This document shows, piece after piece, positions 33,872 through 46,458 of a DNA stretch of 64,000 nucleotides. Position numbers and translations under genes: made by a program. The stretch covers positions 248,001 to 312,000 of the forward strand of contig JALLLS010000038.1 of assembly GCA_025094145.1 (NCBI GenBank), in the 5' to 3' direction. Positions within the stretch are counted from its first letter, which is position 1. Each line of letters starts with the position of its first letter. The stretch comes from Spinellus fusiger. Lineage: Eukaryota; Mucoromycota; Mucoromycetes; Mucorales; Phycomycetaceae. The notes beneath the pieces were generated by a model, which was given only the letters and a program-made list of their open reading frames with translations, made no database searches and was not told the origin of the DNA.

Positions 33872-35160
33872 GATAACCAAAACATTTGTTTCTACGTTAA
33901 TAGTTTCATTTTCCGAATAAAATTTATCCAAAACATAATATTTTGCTTTATTTATTCTCCTATAATTATGCAATGTCTACTTCACTTATTGAATAAACAA
34001 ACAGTACTGGGAAGAAAAAAAACTATTGTTAATGAATGAAAATATACCACATAGAATAAATGAGGATGATATAACAACCGACACTAACAAACCGGCTATT
34101 TTCAACATAAAGACATTCATAAGAAATGGGACACTCAATCCCACAAAATTACCGAGAAAGACGAGTTGGTGAACGATTGAGTTAAAGACATTCATTTTGG
34201 ACAATAGAAGAATATGATATGATCCTAACCCCTCCCATTTACAAGATCACCTTTTACAGGTTGATAAGAGAACTAGAGGGTTTTTCCTTACAAGATGGTT
34301 TGTTGTGTCTGTTTTCATGGACAGACATAGGCACTCGCGTTGCTCAACTGATGATAGCCTACTGTCTGATATAGAGTCAAACCAATAAACAGAGAGAGAA
34401 AGTCTCTGTGTATCTTCAACTTCAAAGTAGATTTCTTCTTCCTTATACTATGATTTGAACATGCAAAGAACTCATCTTTGAGTCTAGCAATATTTCAAGT
34501 AGATGTGTATCTTTATTAGTGAAAATAGTACTTGGTCTATTTTCACTAGCACTATTCAAGACTTTCATGTTACTTTTTTTTTTATTCATATTCCATTTTA
34601 ACACTCGCAAATAACTCTATTATAACACTCTACAGATTTGAATTAACCCTACTTTTTGCTGGATATCCCGATCGCTTAATAATCCTATTGAATTACAGCA
34701 TCAGAACGAAGTCTGTTATTTCCACCAGATTTAAGTATTTGAAGCACAGGTTTCATTATAGGATAAAAGATCAATCATATTCAATAAGATTGTGTTTCTA
34801 TTTGAAACATTGTTATTACCACTGATAGTGTGGCTGACAATTCATTAGAAAAGAGAAATATGTCTATCTCACAAATAGTCTGTGTATTCTAAATATACCA
34901 TAGAGATAGAGGCGGATCTGTACTTGTGGGGGTTTCCTTTCTGGCCTGTCACAGCAACAAGACAGCCTGGCACTGGATCAAGGCTACTCTCACAGTAAGA
35001 TAATTGAGGTCTTATGGTGTTCTTCCAAAATATGTAAGTGTGTTGGATGAAGAAAAGAGTAAAAACATGCTATTGCAAGTGTCTTGTTTTCTTCTTTTTT
35101 CTTGTTTAGAAATCCACACCAGTCTCCAAACACTTTAGTTTCGATCCATTGGCTAGAAGA
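33872..35160. other. AT-rich spacer, no supported gene
   Basis: Only short open frames are seen; none shows a family motif. It lies between element B and the left 291-bp repeat. Confidence 0.5.
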
Positions 35161-35451
35161 GTACAATAAAGAGATTAGATTAGATTAGATTGTGTAGTGT
35201 GCATTTCTGCCTATTAAAGAGAGTTATCTTGTGAATATCAGATGTATAGGAGCAGACTCCATGGTGTTATCCAATGCATTTTCATATCAGGCTTGGAGTG
35301 TCACTCTGCTACTAAATAGTATCCACAACATCACAAGGTGCTCTCCTATGAGTCCATCATTTGATTCATAGGCTTCATCTGGAAATCATCAGAGAGTAGC
35401 TTCTGTAGGCACTTGTTGAGTTTGGATAATGAAAAGATCAAGTTTCTTGTG
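35161..35451 (+). repeat. Left copy of a 291-bp inverted repeat flanking glutamate dehydrogenase
   Basis: Matches the reverse complement of 38334-38624 over its whole length, with a single difference noticed near the outer edge. It opens with GTACAATAAAGAGATTAGAT and a GATTA run, and ends AAGATCAAGTTTCTTGTG. Both copies have the same length and homology stops sharply at both edges. No terminal inverted repeat or coding frame is seen inside. Confidence 0.9.
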
Positions 35452-36014
35452 ATGATGAATGCCTATAAATCAAACAAACCTCCTCTGTTTATCTACTTCT
35501 AAACAGGTTTTCTTGTTGAACATGGTATATTTCTGTACTATTGATCCTTTCTATTCATTTACCAGTAGAGGTGGTCTATGGTTCTACTTTTTTCTTTTCT
35601 TTTCTTTCTTCCCATAGTAAGAGACCTGTCATAAGATCAAAAAGGCAATTCCAGTCAAAAAGAACAGTGCTGGAAATTATCCTCTCTTTCCAAACACCTT
35701 GCGTGCTAACAAAACTAGCCCTGTTTTTGGAAATAACTCCACAAGAAAGGGTTAATTGAACTGTAGTACAATATCTTTCTACCCTTTTCTTCCCACGGTT
35801 GAGTCTTGAGGTTGAAAGTGAAAGACACACACATACACACGTACACACGTACAAATACACACATCAGAGCCTGCGTCATTTTATTATAAGATCTACGCTT
35901 TCATAGGCCAAATAAAGAAGACAGCTTAGATGCTGATCTTTGGTACTGCCATTCCGGCTCGGAACCTACATCCCCCCCCTCTTTATACAATAAACTCCAG
36001 TACCATCACCGACA

Positions 36015-36022
36015 CTATAAAG
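36015..36022 (+). promoter_or_regulatory. TATA-like element of the glutamate dehydrogenase gene
   Basis: CTATAAAG lies 69 bp before the ATG, followed by a CT-rich stretch. Same layout and spacing as the TATA box of the nucleoside diphosphate kinase gene. Confidence 0.4.
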
Positions 36023-36083
36023 TGACTATGTGGGGCGTACTTGTTAAATAACACTTTCTTTCCTGTTTCTCATTTTCTCCAAC

Positions 36084-38243
36084 ATGGCTTTTCTCTTTAA
36101 GAAATTACCCGCTGTAGTGTATGTAATTATGTGGTATATATCAGTCATACTAATATATAAATATAAACATAAACATAAACATAAATACATTACATACATT
36201 ACATACATTACATACAAGCAGGGCTGCTACACGTCCTCTTGTAGGCGCCAATACCCTCTACCGTACAGCAACGCCTGCCATGTTCCGTTCCATGACAACA
36301 GGTATGTCTTGTTAGGGTGGACTAGGAGAAGAGAAAGAAAAGGGAGAGAGACTCATGTCCATTGCCATACGTTTATTCTTTATTGCTATTCTATGACCAT
36401 CACCATCCTAAGCTGCCACACAAGATGCCTGTGATCCCGAAGAACCTATCTTCTTGAAGTCAGTTGAGATGTACTATGATCGTGCTGCCAAACTCAGCAA
36501 TGTTGCAGAGGGTACTCTTAGCCATCTCCGTGCAGTGGACAGTCTCTTGCGAGTCACTTTCCCTATTGAATTAGAAGATGGCAAATACGAGGTCATTGAA
36601 GGTGTGTAGATCCATCACCACTGCCCTGTTCTTGACGAGATAAGAGGGTTAACCTGTGAAATAGGATACCGTGCTCAGCATTCACGCCACAGATTGCCCG
36701 TCAAGGGTGGTATCCGTTTCTCTGAGGAGGTAGATCTTCAAGAAGTAGAAGGTAAGTATCCCTATAGATAGATAGATAGATAGATAGAAAGTTTTTTTTT
36801 GCTTGTAACTTATTGGGAGAATAGCCCTGGCCTCTTTGATGACCTACAAGTGTGCTGTTGTGGATGTTCCATGTAAGTTTTTATTTTTTATTATTTTTAT
36901 TATTTGATGTTGAGTGTGTGAGGAGAGAATAACAACTAAAGGATCTGGTTAGTTGGTGGTGCCAAGGGTGGTATTAAGATTGACCCCAAGAAATACACTG
37001 TTGACCAACTGGAAAGAATTACACGTCGCTACACTATGGAGCTCTGTCAAAAGAAGTTTATTGGCCCTGGGTAAGTAGTGATAGGGTGGTGCAGCATAGT
37101 AGGGTGCAGTATCACGACATGATGACGGCCGGTCTCTTCTGACATGGATTCTAGTATTGATGTACCAGCCCCTGATGTTGGCACTGGTCCCCGTGAAATG
37201 TCATGGATTATGGATACCTATCGCCAATTCAACGTAGATGATGTTAATGCGGCTGGCTGTGTTACTGGCAAGCCTCTTTCTCAAGGTGGAGTCCGTGGTC
37301 GTACTGAGGCCACTGGTTTGGGTGTCTACTATGGTCTGCGTGAGTTCCTCAACTACCCCGAGGTTCAGAAGCGTACTGGTCTGAGTGGAAAGGTAAAAGA
37401 CACCACTGTCATTGTCCAAGGATTTGGAAATGTCGGTTACTATGCTGCCAAGTTCTTCCAAAACAACGGGTAAGTGGTGCTGTTGGATAGACATGCCTTA
37501 TTCATATGTCCTAGTGCCAAGATTGTTGGTATCGGAGAGAGAGATTGCTCCATCTATGATCCTAGTGGCATCAATGTTGAAGAGCTCCAAAAGCACTTCA
37601 AGGCTCATGGCAGCTTCCGTAACTTCTCTGCCTCTGCCAAGATTATCGATGAGCCTACCAAGATCCTGGAACAAGAGTGTGATATTCTTATTCCTGCTGC
37701 GCTTGAACGTCAAATTGGTCTCCGTAATGTAGAGAACATTAAAGCCAAGATTATTGGTGAAGGTGCCAACGGTCCATTGACACCTGCTGCTCATGAGATC
37801 CTTGAGAAGCGCGGTATTGTTGTAGTTCCTGACTTGCTCTTGAATGCTGGTGGTGTTACTGTATCCTACTTTGAGTGGTTGAAGAATCTGTCTCATGTGC
37901 GTTTCGGTCGTATGAACAAGAAGTTTGATGAAGGAAGCCGTAGAAAGCTCCTGAGTCTTGTAGAGGGCAATGCTGGTAGAGAATTAACTGAGGTTGAGCG
38001 TAAAGCCATTGTACATGGTGCAGAAGAAGCAGACCTTATTTACTCTGGTCTTGAGGATACTATGATCCAAGCATGTCAAGGTAAGCTACTTTCTTTAGTA
38101 TGAGCCAGAGGCTTACTCTTTCTTTAGAAACTAGACAGACTGCCGAGATAAAGAACGTCGACTACAGAACTGCTGCCTATATCAATGCCATTCAGAAGAT
38201 TGCTATTGTCTACCAGGATTCTGGTATGCTCTTTATGAAGTAA
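36084..38243 (+). CDS. Mitochondrial glutamate dehydrogenase, animal-like hexameric type
   Basis: Interconverts glutamate and 2-oxoglutarate plus ammonium using NAD(P). Nine exons (36084-36118, 36222-36301, 36425-36601, 36665-36751, 36825-36872, 36953-37070, 37155-37469, 37515-38080, 38128-38243) close in phase to 513 residues. The N-terminus [20 protein letters not shown] up to FRSMTT is a typical presequence. The catalytic block reads [46 protein letters not shown]; the Rossmann core is [17 protein letters not shown]; then [16 protein letters not shown] and [16 protein letters not shown]. These motifs and a C-terminal insertion after NLSHVRFGR resemble animal GDH rather than the usual fungal NADP-GDH or large NAD-GDH. 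The gene sits between two 291-bp inverted repeats. Confidence 0.95.
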
Positions 38244-38333
38244 AATCCTCCTACTGTTATCTTTCATTTCTCCCTCAATACATCACAATAATACAATAAA
38301 ACATGCACACACGTATACAACTGTACACATTAC

Positions 38334-38624
38334 CACAAGAAACTTGATCTTTTCATTATCCAAACTCAACAAGTGCCTACAGAAGCTACTCTCTGATGAT
38401 TTCCAGATGAAGCCTATGAATCAAATGATGGACTCATAGGAGAGCACCTTGTGATGTTGTGGATACTATTTAGTAGCAGAGTGACACTCCAAGCCTGATA
38501 TGAAAATGCATTGGATAACACCATGGAGTCTGCTCCTATACATCTGATATTCACAAGATAACTCTCTTTAATAGGCAGAAATGCACACTACACAATCTAA
38601 TCTAATCTAATCTCTTTATTATAC
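38334..38624 (-). repeat. Right copy of the 291-bp inverted repeat
   Basis: Reverse complement of 35161-35451. Starts 90 bp after the glutamate dehydrogenase stop codon. Read on plus it ends with an AATCT run (about four copies) before CTTTATTATAC, resembling the simple-repeat 3' tail of a retroposon. Confidence 0.9.
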
Positions 38625-39856
38625 TTCTTTTCTCCTTTCCCTTTAGTGACTAGTGATGAAACAATAACAACGATTGAAATAGAGAGAGATGAATTTAGGC
38701 TCACTATGTCTAATGTCTAATTTAATATATTCAACCCATTCACAAACAGTTCTTTTATTCTCTTTATATTTATAAATAGTGGCCACTTTAACTAACACCC
38801 TGAGTCTTGGGCGTCCTTGTCCCTTTTAAAACCCCAAAGGACATCATCTCTATTCTATAGGAGATTCAAAAGTGTAAACAGAGTGGGGCCAAAGCACTGA
38901 TATGCCAAGAGCTTAGAATATGATCTATTCGTTAATATGATCCATTCGTTAATATGATCCTATTTTATTTTATACAATAAAAGGAATTCATCAAATAAGT
39001 ATTCAACGACACTCCATCATTGTACTTACTTTATAACATGTTCTGTTCTTGCTGATGTCTGTCTAATACTCATTTACAAGTAAAAGGAGAGTAGAACTCA
39101 GTTGGCCTGTCTGAGAGGCCATCCTGTCAGATCAGGAACTCTTCAGTGTGTGAGGGTCCAACATGTGTCATCAGTCACTCATCACTATTTTTTTGCATTC
39201 TACCTTTTTACTTGTATTTTCTACCTTTTCTTTCTTTCTTTTTTCATCTTTCTCCTATAGCAGTTTGTAAGGAAGATGGGTCCAATAGACAACCAGAAAG
39301 TCATTGAGTGTACATGGGAGTGAATTAGACACAGCGACTGTTATCGTATCCATTCCATCAGGCCAGCAACGAGTCTCTTATATCAATGTTTTACTTAATA
39401 TAGTCGATTTTCATTCACATCAATATTGACTGTACACATCCATCCCCTTTTATGAATAATTTAAACACGCCATATTTAGCTGTGTGACATTTTATTACTC
39501 GTGGATTGACACCATGGTCTCATTGATCTTTGATACGTAGATAGAAGAAGATCAACCTCTTCTTATTTATAATGCAATACAATGGGTGTATATAGTCCAT
39601 ACTAGAGACACCTACACGATGTTCACAAGAGCCATTCTAATACAGTGGGCTTGATAAGGATAACTATCCACCACCAAAGAATGCTATTGTAGGACCAGCC
39701 ACAGCGGTTATAAAAGTGACAGATGCGGGATAAACTGGTAAATGGAGTGCAAATGTAGACAATAAAAACTAAGTCTGGTCTGTGAGCCTAGTCTATTTAT
39801 CCTTTTTCTCTTTACTGTTCTTTTCTTCTTTTCTTCTTTTCTTCTTAATAGAGAAT
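38625..39856. other. Spacer between glutamate dehydrogenase and malic enzyme
   Basis: No gene is supported. It includes a short duplication GATCYATTCGTTAATAT near 38930-38955 and a CT-rich leader just before the malic enzyme start. Confidence 0.5.
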
Positions 39857-42177
39857 ATGCTTTCGATTTCATCTTTGGCTTCAAAAGGACCACTGTTTTG
39901 CAGGACAACGGTTGGATCCAGCACACTAAAGACTCTTTCTGCTCCTATCCAGCACGGGAGAAGTCTTGTCGGAGGAATCGTCTCAAAGAACAACTTGCAT
40001 AGTGCAGCAGGAAACTTCTCAGACCCGCGCCACGACAAAACAGTCCATGTTACCAATTCAAGAGGCGTTAACATTATCCACGATCCTCTGCTATCCAAAG
40101 GTAAATAAAACATACCAGAACAGAAAAAAAGAAAAAAGAAAAAAAAGAAAGGTGCGGCTGCTTATACAGAAAGGGGGAAAACATAGGCACTGCCTTTACT
40201 ATTGATGAACGTGAGCGACTTTCAATCCGTGGGTTGGTGCCTCCTCGTTGTCAGGGCATTGATAAACAAATCCTTCGTATCAAGAGAAACCTAAGCTACT
40301 GTGAAAGTCCTCTTGCAAAATTCATTTTCTTGTCGGCTCTTCAGGATCGTAATGAAACTCTTTTCTACAAACTGCTTATTGATAACATTGAAGAGCTTTC
40401 AACTGTTATATATACACCCACAGGTAAATACAAAAAAAGAAAGAAAGAAAAAAAGAAAGAAAAAAAAAAAGAAAAAAAAACTCAAGTTGATATGTTACTT
40501 GTTAAGTGGGTCTTGCCAGTCAGAAATCACATTCGATCTACCGTCGTTCTCGTGGAATGTACTTTTCATCACAAGATAGAGGCAATATGTCAGCCATGGT
40601 CTACAATTGGCCCCACGATGATATCGACGTTATTGTAGTGACAGATGGCTCGCGTGTGCTTGGTTTGGGTGATTTGGGAGCTAATGGCATGCAAATACCC
40701 ATTGGCAAGTTAAGTTTGGTAAGTCAATAGGTAAAGAAAAGACATGAGCTCACTGGAGAGCATAGTATGTGGCAGGAGGTGGTATTCGTCCCCGCTCAGT
40801 TCTTCCTGTAGTGTTGGATGTGGGCACCAACAACAAAGAACTGTTGAATGATCCTCTTTACCTTGGCATGGACCATCCCCGCCTTGAAGGTGACGCGTAC
40901 TATGCATTTATTGATGAATGGGTAAAGGCGATTACTAGCAGATGGCCAAGTAAGTATAGACTGCAGTTGAGGTAGATGGGTTGGATACTCATGCGTGTTC
41001 TACTGTGCTCTAGATACTCTTATCCAGTTTGAGGATTTCAAACACCCTCATGCTTACAATATCCTGAACAAGTGTAGGTTATGTCTGTTCTGCTCATCTC
41101 AGTAATAGTATCATGTACATGTGTCTAATGCATGGTATTTAACAGACCGTAACAAAATCACTTGTTTCAATGATGATATTCAGTCCACCTCTGCCATCAC
41201 TCTTGCTGGTATTCTTGCTTCTCTCAAGGCACGAGGAAAATCACAAAAGGATCTGTCAAAGGAACGTATCATTTGCGTGGGTGCTGGTTCAGCCGGTGTT
41301 GGTGTATGTGAAGGCATCATTGACTGTATGATAAGCCAAGGTCGTGTCAAGACGCGTGAAGAAGCCTACCAAAGTATCTATATGCTGGATCAAGATGGTT
41401 TGCTGGGCAATCACGCTTTAGCTATTAAAGACCCTTCCCATGTTGTTCAAACTTCAAAACGTGCACATGATCTTGATGAGCGACAGTTGTGCTATGTAAA
41501 AAAGGATTTACCTGATCGAATGAATCTGGAGGACCTTGTTGAGGCCATCAAACCCACAGTTATTCTTGGATTAACAGGCATCAAGGGTGTTTTTACTGAG
41601 AAAGCCATTCGAACTATGGCTAAATACGAGGAAAAGCCCGTTGTTTTCCCACTGAGTAATCCTGACAGTCATGCTGAATGTACAGCTGAAGAAGCATTTA
41701 ACTGGACGGAAGGTCGTGCTATCTTTGCATCGGGTAGTCCTTTTAAGAATGTTGTTTTGAAGAATGGTAAAATTGGACACACAAACCAGTGCAACAACTC
41801 TTATAGTTTCCCTGTAAGTAATGGATGAGTAAAAGAAGAAAAGTATAGACAAGGACTCACTTTTATTCTACCAGGGCCTTGGATTGGGTATTACTGTTTC
41901 CAGAGCCAGTAGCGTAACATCCTCCATGTTCTTAGAGACAGCCAAAGTCATTGCTAACATGGCAACAGACGAACAGCTGAAGAAGGGCATTCTCTTCCCC
42001 TCTGTGAGTGAACTGCGATCAGTATCTCTTAAAGTAGCCACTCGTATCTGTGAGGTTGCTTATGAAGAAGGCGTTGCTACTGCTAAACTCAAGGAAGGTG
42101 AAATGCTGAATGAGGTAGTCAAGAACTCAATGTACTATCCCGAATATGTTCCTTTGGTTCATCACACCCACTACTAG
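39857..42177 (+). CDS. Malic enzyme (oxidative decarboxylating), probably mitochondrial
   Basis: Converts malate to pyruvate and CO2 with reduction of NAD or NADP. Starts [20 protein letters not shown], a basic Ser-rich presequence. Family blocks in order: [38 protein letters not shown] (across an intron), [82 protein letters not shown], the nucleotide-binding [52 protein letters not shown], and [11 protein letters not shown]. About nine exons and some 600 residues. Cofactor choice is not certain from sequence. It lies in tandem 1.6 kb after glutamate dehydrogenase and converges on the insulinase gene (142 bp). An extra in-frame ATG at 39782 is less likely. Confidence 0.94.
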
Positions 42178-42319
42178 ACTCCATTTTACATAGAAAGCTT
42201 AGCATAAAGTCTAACCACAATAAACATTTTTATTGTCCAATTCATTATTATTATTATTTTTTTTGTGCAAAAAAGAAAAGAAAAAAGAAAAAGACACTTC
42301 CTTAAGCACGCCTTTCATG

Positions 42320-45300
42320 TTAGAATTTGGCCAACGGCACAGCCGCAGGGCTTAGGTGCATTCTACTCTTGAAGTCTATAGGATCACTAATGATAACATT
42401 GCCCTTTGGCAGCTGTGTATGATCGTTGGTAGACTCATTGATCTCCTCACTTGTAGAGGAAAAGTCTTGCTCTGTTGATGATAGCCGACGGGCGGTGGTT
42501 TTACTGTCCACTGTCACCAACGTACCATCAATAGTTCCATTCAAAGTAGTATTGGACATTCCCATGGCTACAGTAAGCTTAGCCATCAAAGCAGTAATCT
42601 CTTCTTCATCTGCCTTGCTTTCATCTGTTAACTTCTCACGCAGAATAGCCAGCATAAAGGCTTCGCCAGCTTCGCCACGCTCCACAGCATCTCTCAGGTC
42701 ATCAATACTTAACCGTGTCACGCCTTGAGATAGGAGACATGTATGCAATGACTCAATGTTAACCTTGTATTTCTGAACACATGTCTTTTGAGACTGGAGA
42801 TGCACTGAGATCTTTCGGACAGTAGGGGAATCAGGGCTAATGTAGCGATCAACAAACTCAAGCATTGACTCTTTTGTAATTGTCTTGAGTTCTTGGATAT
42901 CAGTGTCCACTAAACAAAAACAAAAAAGGTAAGCTCCCATGCAAGAGGAGTGGTTAAATTACCTTGATCAAATTCATAATAACCAGAGTGGATATGAGCC
43001 CAGTATCGACTAGCTTCTTGGCCAAGATTCTTATCCTTCTCCAGTTTTTTGTTAATAAGAGATTGTAACTGGGCATTGTATTCAGCATCTGTCATGGTAG
43101 CTACCAAGCCTCTTAATTTTGCAAGGAAGAGCTCAATACGATTCTCAAGATAGACAGTATCTCGTTCACTCTGTATAATGAATCGCATGCCCATGGATCC
43201 TGTCTGTTTACGCACACCACTAATGACCAAGTATCCTAATAACACAACATAATGAATAAAAGACACACACTATCCATAGACACAGCTAGATACACACCCA
43301 ACTGTTCCTTGGTACGCAGTTGATCAAAGCAAGGCTCATGTGCAATTTGGGCCAACAGACTGAGTCTTGCACGTAATGGGATTTGGGTGACATTGCCTAC
43401 TTGAATCAGATACTCAATGCCAGAGTTGACATTCTTTGGATCCTCTACTTTGTGCTTGTAGACCCATTTGGTTCCTGCAAACATATACACATATACACAT
43501 ATAAGCATACACACACTACACACACACACACACGGTCCATGTCTTATTTTTACCTTCAGGGATCATCAAGCTTCTATGACCAATCATTTGACTAGGCAGC
43601 AATGCCTTGGGGTTCAATGTATCCAGAACACTTGCCAACATCTTCTCGGCATCTTCCTTTACAATGTTGCCATGGACAAGTGCTTCCAAATGCAAATAAG
43701 ACATAATTGTAGGGTGGAAGTCCTGAATATCCTGTGCTGAGATATTCTCTAGCTCTCTCAACTTCTCCTCATTCGACCACATCTTATCCTGAGTAAGATA
43801 GGAAAGATAATAAAGTGCATGTTGATACGGGGGCTCCAGAGCAAAGTTCTTATAGGATCTGCCCAGCTACTTCATGTTAACTCACTGTCCTTTTTGTTTT
43901 GTTTTGTAGATAGAATAAATAGACTGCATAAATCTTACTTGATCTTTTAACAGTTTAAAGCGTTCAAAATCTACTTTGAAATCACACATCTTCTCCACTA
44001 CTTTCTCCAACAACAGAGGAAGCTTGTCATTATAACCACCTACAGAGAGCTAAGCATGTCATCGTTAGTATATGTCTTGGTCTATTAGTAGCCTTCTGTT
44101 TCTTTACCAGCATGCCCTCCAATAGATTCTCAATGTTATAGCACAGTCCAGCCACTTCAGCATCATAGGCATACTCAGTCAATGAATCTTTTAGAAGATC
44201 TGTAAATAGTCTAAAATAACCAGTAGAATGAGATGGGTGTAAACTACTTACTCTCCTTTTTTTTTCTTTCTTTCTACCATTACCTTGTCTTGACACAATT
44301 GCTAGGTGTAGCATAGGCCAATGGACTACGGAAGATAATGCATACGTTGGCTCTAGGCACCCAGAAAGTATCATCCTTCTTATGCCATAATCGCATTTTT
44401 GATGTATTGATCACTAATTCTGGTTTTTTTGTCTTTTCATCCACAGTCTCTTTGTTCGTCTCAAAATCTGTAGGAATGAAGGCATTGGTGGCTGGAAGAT
44501 GGAAAGCACTGTTTCCTTGAAGGTTGTTCAATGCCTGTACATATACAACAGAGACATTGATGAATGGTTCTTTTTTTTTCTCCCTATGCCTTTAAGTAGT
44601 CTTTGTTTACCTCTTTTAATCCCTCATTGAAATCTCTGACTTCATACTCTGTCTCATACCAACGTTCCTTTTGAGTAAACTCAATGTTATCAGGAGGACT
44701 TTGTGCAGCAATAATACTACGGAAGTTATCAGGTCTCAGCCAATCTAGATTCTCGTGAATTAACTCTGGATTGAACTCTCTCATCAGACTGGGTCCACTG
44801 AGGATGGAGTGACAAGGATACCCGTGCTGCATAAGACCAGCAAGACGAGAAGCATACTGAGAGGCAGGAGATTTCTCTTTGAATCGGAAAGCAAGGGATG
44901 CCAATGACTGGACCTCATCAAAGATACTCTTTTGCACACCAGACTCCTTTAGAAGCTTAATGTAGTTGAATACAGCAATAATAACATCTTGGTAGTGCAA
45001 CAGCCCATCTTCTGTCAGGTCAATATTGATACGCATAAACTCAAATCCAATACCACCATGGATTGAGCCTGTCTGTATATAGTTTGCCCAGCCATGCTTC
45101 TTTAGCAGGGAGAGAATGGAGCCTGTTCCCTCATGTCCAAGAAGATGGGAGAGATAGCACCCAGGCTGCAAACACTCTACTGAGTACATATACAGTGACT
45201 GGAGCTTACCTGAACTGTGTACAAGGGGCGTTGATCAGGGAATGGGAATGTCATTTCCAAAGAACGGACATCCTTGACGGGTTTAACAAAGATTTGTTTC

Positions 45301-46458
45301 TATGCAATTGAGTGAGTTCATAGGCCCATTGTAGAGTGAATGATGGAGGCAGAACTGCCATTCAATAGGCATCTCTTTATCAACAACAACAACAACAACA
45401 CGCGTCCATCTTCCTTTCAATTCTCCCTCTTTCTCTCTTCTCCTACCATGAGTTCATTTTGTGTCAATGGATAGCTAGGGAAACTGGGGACTTGAATAGA
45501 CTTGTTCTTGACTCCCTTGAACTTCTCAACAGCCCACTCTGTCAATACATCCAGTGATTCTATGGACGCACACATAGGTAGATGTACACCTGATAAGCCA
45601 CCACCCTTGCTATGATTACACTTCTTCGTCTGCCCATGTACCTCTTCCCAAGATGCACAGCTTCATAATATTGGCCGAGTAATACGTATCGTGGAACTTG
45701 AGCAACTCACTACGAATATCCTGTCCCTTTCTACGGGGACTCTCGAACAGTGTCTCCATATTGCCAGTACCAAAGTGACAATAAGGATGGTCTGGATTAC
45801 TCAAGGACTTTTCCAGTTGGAATATACGCCAGCTATCCTGTTGAATGTTCTTCTTGTGCTCTATTCTCAACAACAACATAAGGAACATGCTGTGGATTTC
45901 TATCTACCTTTACTCTAGGACTTACCTGAATCCACAGCCTTGAGTTCTCTCTCTGTACAACTGTCAGAGAACAAAGGACTAATAAAGAACTGGGCAAATC
46001 GATCCAAGGCACCCTCCAGATGTTCTTGCCCTACTTCAAAGTAGTAGTTGGTGTTCTCCAAACCAGTGAATGCATTGGAGAACCCCGAGTGATCTGACAG
46101 GTATTGGCTGTATTCGTTCTCTTTTGGGTATTTTGTTGTGCCCATAAACAAAAGATGTTCACAAAAGTGGGCCAGTCCCTGCAGGTCTGCCTATAACGGA
46201 TGAATACACCACGTTTCTTTTTCCTTTTTTTTTCACACTTACTGGATCACTCAAATGACCAACATGCACGTCAAGAGCAGCACTGGACTTGTCAGTGTCC
46301 CTGTCATGCATCAGCAGCACTTGGAGATCGTTGGAGGCCAGTTGGATGAGGCGGTAATGGCGGTCGTCGTTGTCTGACTTCTCTAGTGGCTGGGTGTAGG
46401 TCCAGTACTTGCCAGAGTCAGAAAGCTCCCAGCCTGGCTGTGGACGAGTGGTAGACAT
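42320..46458 (-). CDS. STE23: Insulin-degrading-enzyme-type metalloprotease (M16, Ste23-like)
   Basis: Clam-shell zinc protease that degrades short peptides; yeast Ste23 also matures a-factor. From ATG 46458: [16 protein letters not shown], then [20 protein letters not shown] and the inverted zinc motif [11 protein letters not shown], with the distal zinc glutamate in [14 protein letters not shown]. Later blocks are [68 protein letters not shown] and the C-terminal half [20 protein letters not shown] and [14 protein letters not shown]. More than ten exons, roughly 1,100 residues. The C-terminal region contains an acidic and Ser/Thr-rich insertion ([20 protein letters not shown]) before the end at 42320. 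No signal peptide is visible, so cytosolic location is inferred. Confidence 0.93.
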
